In this document: piece by piece, positions 10,885 to 22,229 of the stretch
How positions within the stretch are numbered: position 1 is the first letter of the stretch
How the letters are laid out: every line of letters begins with the position of its first letter
Origin: Cristatella mucedo
Lineage: Eukaryota > Bryozoa > Phylactolaemata > Cristatellidae
Assembly: GCA_009760855.2 (NCBI GenBank)
Contig: WPIO01000315.1
Span: 35,166-99,165, forward strand
DNA: 64,000 nt
Reading direction: 5' to 3'
The notes under the pieces: model-generated
Told to the model about the DNA's origin: nothing
Database searches by the model: none
Seen by the model: the letters and a program-made list of their open reading frames with translations, nothing else
Translations under genes and position numbers: made by a program

Positions 10885-11045
10885 CTTTGTTGTGTGAGAC
10901 GAAGTCTGTTGGCTACCGAATGCGTACCAAAAGCCGCTTAGGCTGCGTGTGCGCTATGCAAAACTCTCCTGCGTAACACCCACATGGTCTCTATGACTTT
11001 GTGGAGTTACAGACGGAGATACATTACATTCCATTACATTACAAA
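10885..11045 (+). mobile_element. LINE-B 3' UTR fragment
   Basis: It matches the LINE-B 3' end (GAAGTCTGTTGGCTACCGAA, AAAACTCTCCTGCGTAACAC, GGAGTTACAGACGGAGATAC) and ends in ATTACATTCCATTACATTAC. Only the 3' UTR is present. Confidence 0.75.
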
Positions 11046-11134
11046 GATGCAGCAGCTTTTTTCTGAAGCTGTGGCATCTTCACAAGGCTTCCCTACATTG
11101 CCTTCTCGAACCTGCACCCTCTATTTTAGGCCTA

Positions 11135-11225
11135 TAGCCAGTGTTCAAGCAGTGGTGATAGCCGTTAAGGCTCTTCTGTTGCTGTGCGAAATAGGCTGTT
11201 AAATCAGCTAGTATTTTTCGGGTTT
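11135..11225 (+). mobile_element. SINE family 1, 3' part only
   Basis: CAGTGGTGATAGCCGTTAAG followed by GGCTGTTAAATCAGCTAGTA, the body and tail of the SINE seen at 8.3 and 10.5 kb. The tRNA-like head is missing. Confidence 0.7.
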
Positions 11226-11578
11226 CTTGATTGTTGTAAATTGCTGATTGGGCCTGCAAGTGGCAGGTACTCACTCGCTCACATGCGATTGCACACACGT
11301 GCTGCTAAGCTGCTGCACTAGCATTTCCACACAGTTTTAACGGCACCCCATTTCAGGGGTTTAAGAGATTCAAAACTGAACCTCTCTGGATAGGGCAAAC
11401 ATAATGGCAAGGCAGTACCGAACTTGGCCAGATGAAGCCCTTGACCTGCCGATTAAACCCTCCCGGCAAAACACTGCTGCTAGGTCTGCCTGAGCTGAGT
11501 GATTGCCTACAAACTCAAGTCATGTCCTGGCTGCCTGAGCCAGAGCTTTAGGCTTCTGCTTGGGCCGAATTATGGCTG
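11226..11578. other. no recognisable feature
   Basis: No exon, RNA gene or window repeat family was recognised. Confidence 0.4.
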
Positions 11579-11579
11579 G

Positions 11580-11712
11580 TTGTGTAACAATAATAACAAT
11601 AATAATGCTTTTGATAAAGCGCCCTCAGATAACTCAATCACTTTTCATGTGCTTTACATTTGCTGCAAAGGGAAACGCGATTTAATTGTGTGTAGTATCA
11701 TGTATGCCATTG
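11580..11712 (-). mobile_element. LINE-A 3' UTR fragment (minus)
   Basis: It begins with a TAATAACAATAATAATG tail, followed by TTTGATAAAGCGCCCTCAG and the start of the 3' UTR (TTTACATTTGCTGCAAAGG). Only about 130 bp remain. Confidence 0.78.
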
Positions 11713-11829
11713 GCCTGCTATAGCCAGTCTGTGAGTAGGAGCTCTCACTGGCCTCAGATGATCGGCTGCACAATAGCATTGCCGACAGTCGTCTATGTCA
11801 TCCATTTATCATGTCTTTTTTTGCCCCTG

Positions 11830-13600
11830 CTGCTGCTCTATCCCCTTCCGACCTGTCATCATTAGTATAACGCTACAACAGGACACTAGCTGACAAGCTC
11901 GATGAGTTTGCACATTTGACTGTGCTCACTGTGCACTCTAGCCCAGATGACCTATGGTTTATCACAGACATTATACTGGCTATGCCTACTAAGCACGACC
12001 TTGATAAAGCCTACACAAGCCCAGGACCTACTGTCTATCGACAGGCATATGAGGACTAATGTACATCGTACCAATTGATCCTAGCAAAGGCCACGTCTAG
12101 CTTCTATAAAAACACTGTTAAATCACACACGGCCAATCTAAAATCCTGAGGTCTACGAGCGACCATCGCCTTAACCACTCCCAGGTTAGTTCCTTACATA
12201 GCCATCTTTTTGGTGATCTTGCCGATAGCTTTTCTATCTAGTTTGTCAGCAAGATAAATAAGATTAGTAAGTCCATCCCTAGAGTGGGCTCATCTCCTCT
12301 GGACTCATGTCTTTCAATTCCATGCAGTGCCTACATTTATACTTCAAGGTCACAAGCCACCTTATTCTGAAGGTAATATCCCAATCAACGAAGACAACTA
12401 GTCCTGTACACCCTACTGTCACTGATATGCTTTTATGATGCATTCTGCCATGCTCACCTAACATAAATCTGCCAATAGTCTCAGATAGTATCCCAGCACC
12501 TTTCAAAACTGCTGCAGTCAGGCCACTACTTAACTAAACATGACTAGATCAAAAGAACTTAAGCAACTTCCACAGAGTCTCTCTTCTGTAATTCCTGTAT
12601 AAGACACTGAAGTGAGTTGTGGCAGACCAGCTGAACTCATACATTGAAACTTCAAGTCTAGCTGGTATGCACCAGTCTGGTTTCTGAATTAATCACTCCA
12701 CAGAGTAAGCTTTACTTCGGGGTATAACGACCGTTTTGGGAATGTAGAATGATGTAGAGCCTCTCTGCTTGTCTTGCTCGATCTTTTGGCAGCTTTTGAT
12801 ACTATGGTTCACAAAGTCCTACTCGAGAGCCTCTCATTTCGCCAGCGCATCATTGGCACTGCCCTGCAACAGTTGAAGTCCGATCTTAGTGAGAGACACC
12901 AGAGCATTGATGTGGATGGGCAAAGACCATCCGAGGATGCTCTGAAGTATAGAGTACATCTGGCTCTGTGTTTCGTCCAGCTCTTTTTGTGGTTTATACT
13001 CTCCCTCTTGTGGATGTGTGCCCCAGGTACAATCAAGGCTTTCACTTTTATGCAGATGACCCTCAGTTTTACCTTCGCTTTAATCCATCCCTGCCCTCGA
13101 GCGAGTTGAATTCTCTCAATTTACTCGCTGCATGTATTGATAACCTATATTCTTGGGTGACTGCAAACTTTATTAAATTGAATGAGAGCTTCCGATGTAT
13201 GGGAAAACCAAGTACGATTCAGAAATTAATAAACTGAACTCCTAAAAATAGCTCTGCGAGCAAATTTCCTGTTGTATCTGCAAAAATCTGTGTGTCCTGT
13301 TTCAGAGTGACCTTCAGTTGGACGACAACATCAGCTCCACAGTCAAGTCTGCGTACTTTCAACTACATAATATTGCTTGAATGCTGGCTGGTTTAGACAG
13401 GGATACAAAATCTAAATTAGTCTATGCATGTTTATGGCATCGCGTCTTGATTTCTGTAAATCACTGCTTGCTGGTCAACCGGCCTGAACAATCAGTGGCC
13501 TTAAGTTGGTTCAAAACTCTACAGCTAGCCTTGCCTGTCATGAGAGGCACAGTTGCCGCATCACAAATATTCCAGCTGACCTAGTCTGGTGCAGCTGAGG
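11830..13600 (+). pseudogene. LINE-A, long degenerate copy
   Basis: Co-linear with 17140-18660. It contains the linker region (GACAAGCTCGATGAGTTTGC, compare the DEFAPLTKLTV segment at 17.2 kb), RT motifs (LLAAFDTMVHKVLLESL at 12780-12830 and FHFYADDPQFYLRF near 13035-13080) and C-terminal pieces to about 13600. Many stops and frameshifts mark it as long dead. It lacks a 3' UTR and hairpin. Confidence 0.78.
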
Positions 13601-14139
13601 CAAAGAATTTGTTTGCAAGCAGTGTATTTTCAAAAGCATGGTAAGTATAGTAAGTAGTAACTGCACTGCATTGAGTGCAGGCAGAAATGAATGAATTGTT
13701 ATCAAAGCCCCGAGTTCCCTGTTGTTGGCAAAACCCAGCAATTTAGCAAAATGTTAAGCAGCCAGGAATCAACAGCATCACCGTAATCACTTTTTCGAGG
13801 CTCAGCAATAGATATTTAGATATTTTGATTATATATCCTTCGTCTGATTTTCACTGTGTGTCTCTGGATGATACCAACAGCATTGGCTAATAGGAATGAA
13901 AAATGCTGCTCCTCTGACCTCCATCGACTGTACATCTACACAACTCTTATCAGCACTGGAAGCAAACCGACACTTTTTGCATAAAGACATTTATGCCTAC
14001 TCGTGTTCATTGCTATGGAAACCGCCCCCAGTTTGAGTTTGAGACAATATTAAACCAAAGTTTGGGTTCGTCACTGGGGAGGTGAGGGAGTTTTTTGGAG
14101 ACACCCAGTCTCACAACACCTTGCTGCCCAGTCCACATG
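13601..14139. other. no recognisable gene
   Basis: Short AGTAAGTAGTAA repeats occur at 13635-13656. Nothing coding or repeat-family related was recognised. Confidence 0.4.
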
Positions 14140-14480
14140 TCTCTGTATCGAGCTGGCTCCCCAGTCAAGCATCAACTTAAGCATGATTCTGTCATTCACT
14201 TTTAGGTTACTTAGTTCTCTGGCTCATGCTAACCTAGCAGACCTTTTCTCCCACTTAGCTAGGCATTCTATTAAATGGTTTTCCTGACCGAATTGTTTAG
14301 CTACACCGCATTGGAACCTCAAATCCTTAGGAGACCATGGCGATAGTTGGTGTGGTCCCAAAGCCTGGAGCTCACTCCCGACTGACGTCAAGACAATCCC
14401 TGACTCGAATTCATTCGAAATGAAGCTGAAGCACATTTTTATCATAACATTTAGTGGATCACTGCCGTTGTTCCTGTGTG
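14140..14480 (+). mobile_element. LINE-A C-terminal/3' fragment
   Basis: Diverged match to the RT C-terminus (CACTTTTAGGTTACTTAGTT, CTTAGGAGACCATGG, CCCAAAGCCTGGAGCTCACT), ending in the ACATTTAGTGG block. The hairpin end is not preserved. Confidence 0.68.
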
Positions 14481-14599
14481 TTCAATATTTCTCACGGTGG
14501 GCAGCAATAGGTCGACGACATTTATATGAAGTTTTTGTTACGACACGGTCTGGAGGTTTTTCATAGCCCGAGGGACGAGTTAAGTGTCAAGATCAGTAG

Positions 14600-15010
14600 A
14601 GGCAGGTGCAAAGAAATGAGAGAATCGGAGTAGGGTGATGAGAGGTAGCAGTGTTCGGCAGGTACAGCAGTGAAGGACTGGAGTCACCAATCCGTTTTAT
14701 TGTACCTACAAAAAATCGGAAACGCAGACCAGCAGAGTGGGCGCCAATTAGGCTTGATATAGTACTCTTTCTGACGAAAACTTGATATAGGCTGTGGTGT
14801 TCTAGCTGTGTTGGAGCTTGAACGTGAACACGAATACTGAGGTTGAATGACTCAGGTAGGGACATCATGCTTAAGCCCATCGGATAGAAAGACTTGTTGA
14901 AGCCGATGTTGCAATCATCGAAAATTGGAAGAGGACCATTCCTAGTGCTAATAATGGTGAGAAAGTCGGAAAAGTTAGTGACACAGCTTGGATTTCGGTT
15001 TACTGGGCTG
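14600..15010 (-). pseudogene. LINE endonuclease (APE-type) fragment
   Basis: The minus-strand frame contains LPIFDDCNIGFN, corresponding to the GDFN-type strand of APE endonucleases, then ESFNLSIRVHVQAPTQLEHH, corresponding to the Q.v..PTh..GhtLDl region. The catalytic Asp and His context is altered (DDCN, EHH). This is the central and C-terminal part of a LINE endonuclease. The family (A or B) cannot be decided because no good endonuclease reference exists within the window. Confidence 0.6.
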
Positions 15011-15679
15011 TATTTGCTCGATCTTCGGCAACTTTCCACTACCTGGACAGAGAAGGGGGTGTGACAGCCCTCTGCACGAGCTGTCGTCGGGCTGGGTAGC
15101 ACGACCGAGCAACAAGTCTGTTGGCTCCAACACCAAAACCTTTATTTCACGCAATGCCAGCCAAGCCCAGTCTACACACACTAGAGGGCTGCAGGTGTCG
15201 AGGGATCTCTCCCTCCCCTCCCGTTGTACTCCTCCGGAAACCCTTATATTTCATGCATTCGTTGTTTTTCGCACTTTTTGGCCATTGTTCGTTCAGAACC
15301 CGCCCGACAGCTGGCATCAGTTTGTGGTAGCTTGATGTCTTCACAGATGCTGCCAATGCATGGATTTGGACAGGACTGGCGAGTTTACCGAGTCATCATC
15401 TGCCCATACACCGGTTGTGAGCTTGCGGCTGCATAGGCAGTCTGAGAGAGCCATTGCGAGGTCTCCGCCCAGTGCTCGCAGGCTGGAAGCTTCATGTTCT
15501 TTCACAGGGGGGTTTAAGAAAATGGCTTAATCTGAGCTGAGAGCGAAGTGAAATAGGCAGGCAGCAATGCTTATTCCATCGCCAGTTCTAATCGATAATG
15601 CTTTGTGAAAAAAGGAGAGACCATCTGGGGTAACACAGATGACCAGTTCCAATACTTCAGCCTTGTCTGATAGCTCGGC
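15011..15679. other. no recognisable gene
   Basis: Overlapping short open frames on both strands without a recognisable motif. No clear match to other repeats in the window. Confidence 0.35.
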
Positions 15680-15870
15680 CCATAAGTGTTAGCATAATGG
15701 TAAGGTGCTTGCATTTAACAACCCAGAACATGGGTTCGAGACCTGCAGCACAGTTCACACAGTTCTTGGTTGCCTGCTCTTAGTTAGGTAATAGAAGGTA
15801 AAGGCCCGTGCTGCAAAAATGAGGGTGTTTGAAGCAGTCGGCTGCTACTTTACTTTTTTGGCTCATCCGT
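15680..15870 (+). mobile_element. tRNA-derived SINE, third family
   Basis: A tRNA-like head with AGCATAATGGTAAGG (A-box region) and GGGTTCGAGACC (15732-15743, B box), followed by a non-tRNA body. A single copy in this window, so the right boundary is estimated. Confidence 0.5.
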
Positions 15871-16589
15871 GCTAGTATTTAGAGGTCAATCGTTTAATTG
15901 AATTTTGCAAAAGAAGCCATGGCAACCACTAACTATGTGCAGGCTTCCTCCTTTATGGGAAAGTCTGCTGATAACAAAGCAAATGTTGTGGTTCCCTTAG
16001 CTGTATACTGATTCACTCATCGACCACACCAACGATCGATGCGTTTATGATTTGAGGCACTCGACCAATCAGAAAAGGAAGGAGGTAGAATCTAGCTTTA
16101 ACTGCCACAATCACACCAGCTTTGTTTCCCTACCCCAGAAATTGTCTTTCTTCTTGATTGTATTGTGCATAAGGTCTCCCTCCTTTCTGGGCTTGCCAAT
16201 CATTCGTTTTAGTTTCTAGACGATCTCCGATTGCCCAGTTTCTTGTGGCTCTCACAGCCTAATAGATTCGGGATATTCCCTCAAGAATTGAAGCAGTTTG
16301 TTAAAACCCATGAAAAGGCAGCCTGAGCTGCATGTTCTAGTCATGCCTGCGAGTACTTAGAATATCGTCGGACGCTTACCTTCCGGGTGCATGGCAGCTT
16401 CTCTATGCCGTTTGAGAGTCACTTGCTATCACATGGGCCGGTTAAAGTTCTGCGTTCAAGCTATCTGCAAGCTATTTCTACTCAAGCAAAGGAGCTGATC
16501 AAATAAAATCAATAAACTGCCCGACAATTAAAGACGCTACCGCATCTTGTTGCTCGTTCTTTCACACCCCTAAATCAGTCAAAACTGGA
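15871..16589. other. no recognisable feature
   Basis: No exon or repeat-family match recognised before the long LINE-A copy begins. Confidence 0.35.
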
Positions 16590-16607
16590 GGTTAAGTTGC
16601 TATTATC

Positions 16608-16880
16608 GTGGGCTCGAAATTCAACTTGAAGCCATTTGCAGTACCCTCGAGGCAGTTTTTTGAATCAATCGTGTTGGTCTCATCCGAAAACAAACTACCG
16701 ATAGTAACAGTACTCTATCGCCCACCAGGTACTAAATCCTCCTTTATCTCAGATTTCTCCGATCTCATTTCGATTCCGTGTGCGAGAAATCAATCCTTCA
16801 TTGTTATGGGTGGTTTCAACGTTCTCTGTGATTACTTATCTGAAGCTTTCAGCACCAAATTTCGTACATTGACTGACTGA
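16608..16880 (+). pseudogene. LINE-A endonuclease fragment
   Basis: The translation includes SENKLPIVTVLYRPPGTKSS and FIVMGGFNVLCDY, corresponding to the APE endonuclease segments VYRPP and GDFN. The Asp of GDFN, a catalytic or metal-binding residue in this family, is Gly here. The frame stops soon afterwards. Only the C-terminal half of the endonuclease is represented. Confidence 0.78.
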
Positions 16881-17142
16881 TTGTATCTTGTGGTACATGT
16901 GCATGGCCCTACTCATATCAGGGGTGACACATTCCGCCAAGTTTTTCTCAAACAACTGCACTTTGTCATTACCAAGTATTACCAAATCCTGCTTATCTGA
17001 CCACATGCAGATCTCATTCAATCTACAGTGTGTGCCCACCTCCATCTCTAAAATAACCTGTGAGTCGCAAAAGCTCAAGACCCTTGACATTGATGCTGTC
17101 GGTGCGAGAATATCTACTTCAGCTCTGCTGCTCAGTCCTCCC

Positions 17143-17712
17143 TCCGATCTGTCATAATTGGTAGATTGCTACAGCACAACACTAGCTGATATGCTCGATG
17201 AGTTTGCACCTCTGACAAAGCTCACTGTGCGCCCCCGCCCAGACGGCCAATGGTTTACCACAGACATTAAACTAGCCAGGTCTACTAAACGAAAGCTTGA
17301 AAGAGCATACAAAAGATCCGGACTAACTGTCCATCGACAGGCATATGAAGACTACTGTAAGTCGTACCAATCGATCCTAGCAAAGGCCAAGTCTAGCTTC
17401 TATAAAAACATTGTTGAATCACAGGTGCACAATCCAAACATGCTGATGTCGACAATAAACCATCTCCTCAACTGTTCCCAGATTAGCTCCTTACCTGATG
17501 ATCCTAATGATGATCTAGCCGATCGCTTGTCACGATTCTTTGTGCAGAAGATAGACAAGATCAGCAAATCCAACCCTGCGATGACAACATCCCCACTAGA
17601 ATGCTCTTTCCCGATTCCTGGCTGCACCACCATGTCTACTTGTAAGCAGGTCACTAGTAATCTATTCCTGAAGTTTGTTTCCCAATCAAAGAAGAAAACA
17701 AGTCCTCTATAA
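17143..17712 (+). pseudogene. LINE-A ORF2 linker and RT start
   Basis: An open frame carrying DEFAPLTKLTVRPRPDGQWF, AYKRSGLTVHRQAYEDYCKS and KAKSSFYKNIVE, the usual connector between endonuclease and RT in CR1/L2 ORF2 (W..tdik..r...kler..k). Diverged copies lie at 11880-12120 (plus) and 21739-21939 (minus). The frame ends at 17710, before the RT palm. Confidence 0.8.
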
Positions 17713-17999
17713 CCTATTCCCACGGTCCTGCTCCTACGTTGCATTGATCTGCTGCTGCCATGCATAACTAACATCATTAATATGTCATTAGCCTCAGGTC
17801 ACGTCCTAGCACTACCTTTAAAAAAAGCTGTAGTCAAGCCACTTCTCAAGAAAACGACAATAGACCAAGAGAACTTGAGCAACTACAGCCAGTCTAACTT
17901 ATACCATTCCTATCAAAGACACTGGAACCGGTAGTGGCCAGCCTGCTGAACTCATATATTGAAACTTGACACCTCGCTAGTAAGTTCCAGTTTGGCTTT

Positions 18000-18240
18000 A
18001 GAGCTAATCACTGCGCAGAGTCAGACTTGCTTACGGTATACAAAGACCTACTTAGGAATGCAGACTTAGGTAGAGTGTCTCTGTTTCTTTGGCTCGATCT
18101 TTCGGCAGCTGTTGATACTATCAATCACATAGATCTTCTGCAGCGACTCTCATCTCGCCTGGGCATCGCTGGCACTGCTCTGCAATGGTTCAGGTACTAT
18201 CGTAGTGGGAGACTCCAGGTTATTAATGTGAATGGATAAA
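18000..18240 (+). pseudogene. LINE-A RT palm fragment
   Basis: The frame contains LFLWLDLSAAVDTINHIDLL and WFRYYRSGRLQVINVNG, the LDLSAAFDT motif with the first catalytic Asp of the RT palm. A stop at 18238 separates it from the YADD-equivalent region (about 18300-18390), where YADD is also lost. Confidence 0.78.
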
Positions 18241-19359
18241 GATCGTCCGAGGTACCTCTGAAGTATGGGTACCTCTGGGCTCCAGGCTAGGTCTGGTTCT
18301 TTTCACGGTTTATACTCTCCCTCTTGCTGATGTGATTGCCAAGCACAATCAAGGCTTTCACTTCTATTCGAATGACACTTAGTTGTACCTTTGCTTTGAT
18401 CCCTCCCTGCCTTCGAGCACCTCGAATTGTCTCAAGTTGCTGCATGTGTAGAGGACATCCCCACGTGGATGGCATCGAGTTTTCTAAAAGTTAACAATGA
18501 TAAAACTGACTTAGCAGTTAAGTCTAATTGTCTTGCTGCAAAGTGACCTCTCGTCGGACGACCACGTCAGCTCCATGGTCAAGTCTGCCTACTTTCAGGT
18601 GCATGACATTGCTAAAACTCAGGCTTGTTTAGATAAGGATACCACGTCTAAGCAATGGATCGACTTCAAGGTTTTTTCGCTTACTTTTAGGTCACTTCAT
18701 TCTTTTTCTCTTGCCTATCTCTCAGATCTACTTCCTCACCTGGCCAACCATCGTCCACCTGCTATTAGGAATCCAACAGTTTACTACTACCTCTTACAAA
18801 CCTCAAATCCTTCGGAGACCACGCATTTAGTTCGCATGCTCCCAAAGCCTGGAACTCCCTCTCGACTTGCATCAGAACATCCTCTGACTTGACCCCATTC
18901 AAAAAGAACTTATAAACACACCTATTTAGGACAGCATTTAGTGGGTCCCTGTTATTCGTCCTTTAAGTGCTAATTCGTGCTGACACTGTGCATGCAGCCA
19001 CTAACCGCATTTGCATGCTTACCCTGTGCATGTCACCCCTAACGATGTCATTTATGTTGTTCATCAAGCATGATTTTACTCACCATACAATTGCATTTAC
19101 CTTTGTGGCAAATATAAAGCGCCTAGAGAGAGATTGAGTTCTCTGAGAGCACTTTATGAAGTGCATTATTAATATTATAATTATTAGGAACAGCAGGACA
19201 CTGAGGGTGCTAGGGCATGGCCAGACGGTTGGTTCTGCTTACTGTTTAGGCTAATAGCACATTGGCCTAGCAACCAAGAATGTGCACTTGCTGCAGACCC
19301 TTTTTCACGGTTGATGGATCACCTGGTAAGGCTCCAACCCATAAACACACATGCAGACA

Positions 19360-19525
19360 TGTGTGCATACTCTTACACACACAAACACACACACACAGAC
19401 ACACACACACAGACACAAGTACACACATACACATGTGCAGACACATGTATGAGCACACACGTACACACACACTCACACAGATGTGCACACACACGAACGG
19501 GTGCACACAACGCACACTAGCACAT
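19360..19525. repeat. (CA)n-rich microsatellite
   Basis: Imperfect CACACA/CAGACA run, interrupted by ATGTG motifs. Open frames on both strands are repeat translations. Confidence 0.9.
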
Positions 19526-20689
19526 ACATATGCAATTAAATCTTGGCATAGGCATGCATACTCACAAAGTATGCCGCTGCTTCTGCGTGCTAGCGCAGAT
19601 GCTTGCTTTGATTGTAAGCAATTCGCGAATTCAGCCCTGGCCTGGCCCTGGGTTAAGTGGTCCACCTTTGATGACCGATGTTGTAGGCTCGAGCTTGTGT
19701 CATATGTAAGGTGAATGGCTAGAGATGGGGTGCTCTTAAGTTACTATACATGTGAGATATGCTTACGTAAGGACTGCCAGCTGCTTCAGCACCCAAACCC
19801 ACGACCTGTGTGGCTAGGTGCAGTCATACCTGCCGACTGGTCCCAGACCCGTGAGCTCATCGGCGTCAGACGCAACAGATGATGCTATATCTGTCGTTTT
19901 CAGCTACCTGCTAGCCAAAGAAGCGCAGATATGCTGCAACGTTTTTATGTTTGTCTTGATTCACCGGAGACACAGCATGTTGTGTTGCTGCTCAAAATGT
20001 TTTAACACGACCTGTTCATCCACGAGTGCAGTATTACGATGCACATATGTAAACATATCAGCAGCTGAAAGGCTGCACTACAGGAAATGGAGCTGGTTTG
20101 CTTAAAATAGCACGGGTTGAAGCCTGAGGTGAAGGTCACCCGTCGAATGCGGCCATGCTTATGCAGGCAGAGCTTGATGAAAAACCAAACAAAACAAACG
20201 GATTTTGGCTTGGAGAAATGTATATACACTCTGTAGGGCCTGCTAAATATGTACTGTTTTTATGTTAATTGGTCAAATCTTCTTGCAGGCATTGAGCAGA
20301 TCCTACTGTGGTTTAGGCATCGACATTTCAACTGCCAGGCAACAAGTGATCTTTTTTGCAGGTGTACTGAGTATTCATGAGGCGAATCGTCTCAGCAGGA
20401 AGGGAGCGACCAATGAAACAAAATCTGGCGATAACTCAACCAAGTGGACCTAAACCAAAAGATGCCACTTTTTGCCATTTCTAGAACTTAATGGCTCCGA
20501 CAGCAAGTTCAGACCCGGCTATGCAGAGGTTGCTGCGGTGCTACACGACTAGGTGAACGAGTTTCAGTGTTTGCATGAATTCTATTGTCTTGAAAATTTC
20601 GTCGATCATTGGTGAATAGTTAACAGAGATGATTGAATGTTCAGATAAAGTCATCTAGACATGCCAAACACTTATAGCCAAAACTTGAA
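19526..20689. other. no recognisable gene
   Basis: Several frames of 63-95 codons, none with a motif or convincing splice context. No copies elsewhere in the window. Confidence 0.35.
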
Positions 20690-21215
20690 CCTTATTGCCG
20701 ACCGAAGATTGCAGTTTCTAGAGTGTAATTTAACACTTATTTTGTGGCATGCAAACAAATTAACTAGCTTCTTAGTTCTGTCTCGGCTTGATTGTTTTAA
20801 TTCCCTTTTGGCTGGGCTACCAAAAAAAGCAACTAGGCCACTACAAACGGCTATGAATGTGGCTGCAAGGTTAGTATTCAAGTCCAGAGGTTGGAGCATG
20901 TGTCTCTTCTGCTAAAAGAGCTAGGATGGGTGTCGGTTGAGCAACAGATATAAAGTTCTTACGCTAACCCGCAAGGCCTGCTCTGGCTTGGCTCCACCAT
21001 ACCTAGCTGAACTGTTGCACCAGTTTCAGCCTCCTCGTGCTATCAGATCCTGCTATGCTTCAATTTTCTCTTTGCTGCCTGTGATGAAGTCTGTTGGCTA
21101 CGGAATGCGTACTGAGCCACTTAAGCTGTACGTGCCCTGTGCAAAACCTTCCTAGCTGTACAAACACCCACATAGTCTTTGTGACTTCGTGGAGCTAAAG
21201 ACTGAAATATATTAC
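20690..21215 (+). mobile_element. LINE-B C-terminal region and 3' end
   Basis: The translation gives LVLSRLDCFNSLLAGLP, then NRYKVLTLTRKACSGLAPPY and LAELLHQFQPPRAIRSC, the C-terminal RT domain of an L2-like LINE. The LINE-B 3' UTR (AATGCGTACTGAGCCACTTA ... ATATTACATTA) follows. Frameshifts near 20915 make it inactive. It is the best LINE-B reference copy in the window. Confidence 0.8.
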
Positions 21216-21734
21216 ATTAACGCGACGGGCATTCTACAGAGCTGATACCAGCTACAGGGTGCCATGTCTTGCCCACTAGCCTCAGACACCAGGATTTGAC
21301 GGTTGTCAGATACAATGTCAAGACCAGTGACATACTTGACCTCATGGAGTAGGTCCAGCATGTCTTCTAAGTTCGAAAAAGGGTAACTTTCCGACACGGT
21401 CAGTGTCCCAGACGCCCGATAAGTCTATGGACAAAATCAAGCTTCGTCAAGGAATTTGACCGGCGAACACTTCTCTAACTTTCAACAACTTTCAACTTCT
21501 TTAACTTTCAACAACTTCTCTAGGTCGAGGGAACAAAAGCATCTGTCTGTCCACGTAATCTTACAAGTCCTGAGTGGGCTACCTTCCCTATTTATATTAA
21601 TGGGGTCTAATGGATCTTGCGAATACATCTCAACTTTTCGATTTTTAAATTTTAAATCGAAGTGTTTTTTTTTTATAAAAGCTAGACATGGCCTTTGCTA
21701 TGATTGATTGGTATGAGTCCTAGCATAGAAAGTC

Positions 21735-21960
21735 TTTTCTAGGCTTTTTCAAGCTTGGGCTTAGTAGACCTAGATTGTTTGATGTCTGCGGTAAACCACA
21801 AGCCGTCTAGGCGAAGTCGCACGGTGAGCTTAGTCAGAAATGCAAATTCGTCGAGTATGTCAGCTAGTGTCGCGTGACAGCAATCAACCAACGATGACAA
21901 GTTAGAAGTGCGACTAAGCATTAGAGGCGAAGCAGACACTCTAGCACAGACTGCATTGAT
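21735..21960 (-). pseudogene. LINE-A ORF2 linker fragment (minus)
   Basis: The minus frame reads LVDCCHATLADILDEFAFL then TKLTVRLRLDGLWFTADIK, a close counterpart of the linker at 17158-17310. No other LINE-A part adjoins it. Confidence 0.78.
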
Positions 21961-22229
21961 TTCAGGGGTCTCGAGGTTTCGCTACTTACAGTTGATTTAA
22001 TAGGACGAGGAGGGCACACATTTTAGACTTAATGAGATCTGCAACTGGTCATATAAGCAGAGTTTCGTATTAATTGGTGATGATGGCTTGCAGTTGTAAG
22101 AAGAAAATCTACCATACAATTTAAGCGATAAACCAGGAACACTGCTTTCAATATTGCAGAGTCAGAGTCGTCCTTGAACGATGCTTCTCTTACAAATGAT
22201 GTCTCTACCTCAGTTTGAAATGAAACAAT

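Larger units (their letters stand above)
16590..19195 (+). mobile_element. LINE-A, longest copy (endonuclease to 3' end)
   Basis: The most complete LINE-A here, about 2.6 kb. In order: C-terminal half of the endonuclease (16608-16880), linker (17100-17712), RT (about 17750-18500, frameshifted), C-terminal region (18533-18892) and 3' UTR with hairpin at about 19116-19155 and an ATTATTAATATT tail. The 5' UTR, ORF1 and N-terminal endonuclease are absent. Stops near 16880, 17155, 17710 and 18238 show it is inactive. Confidence 0.88.
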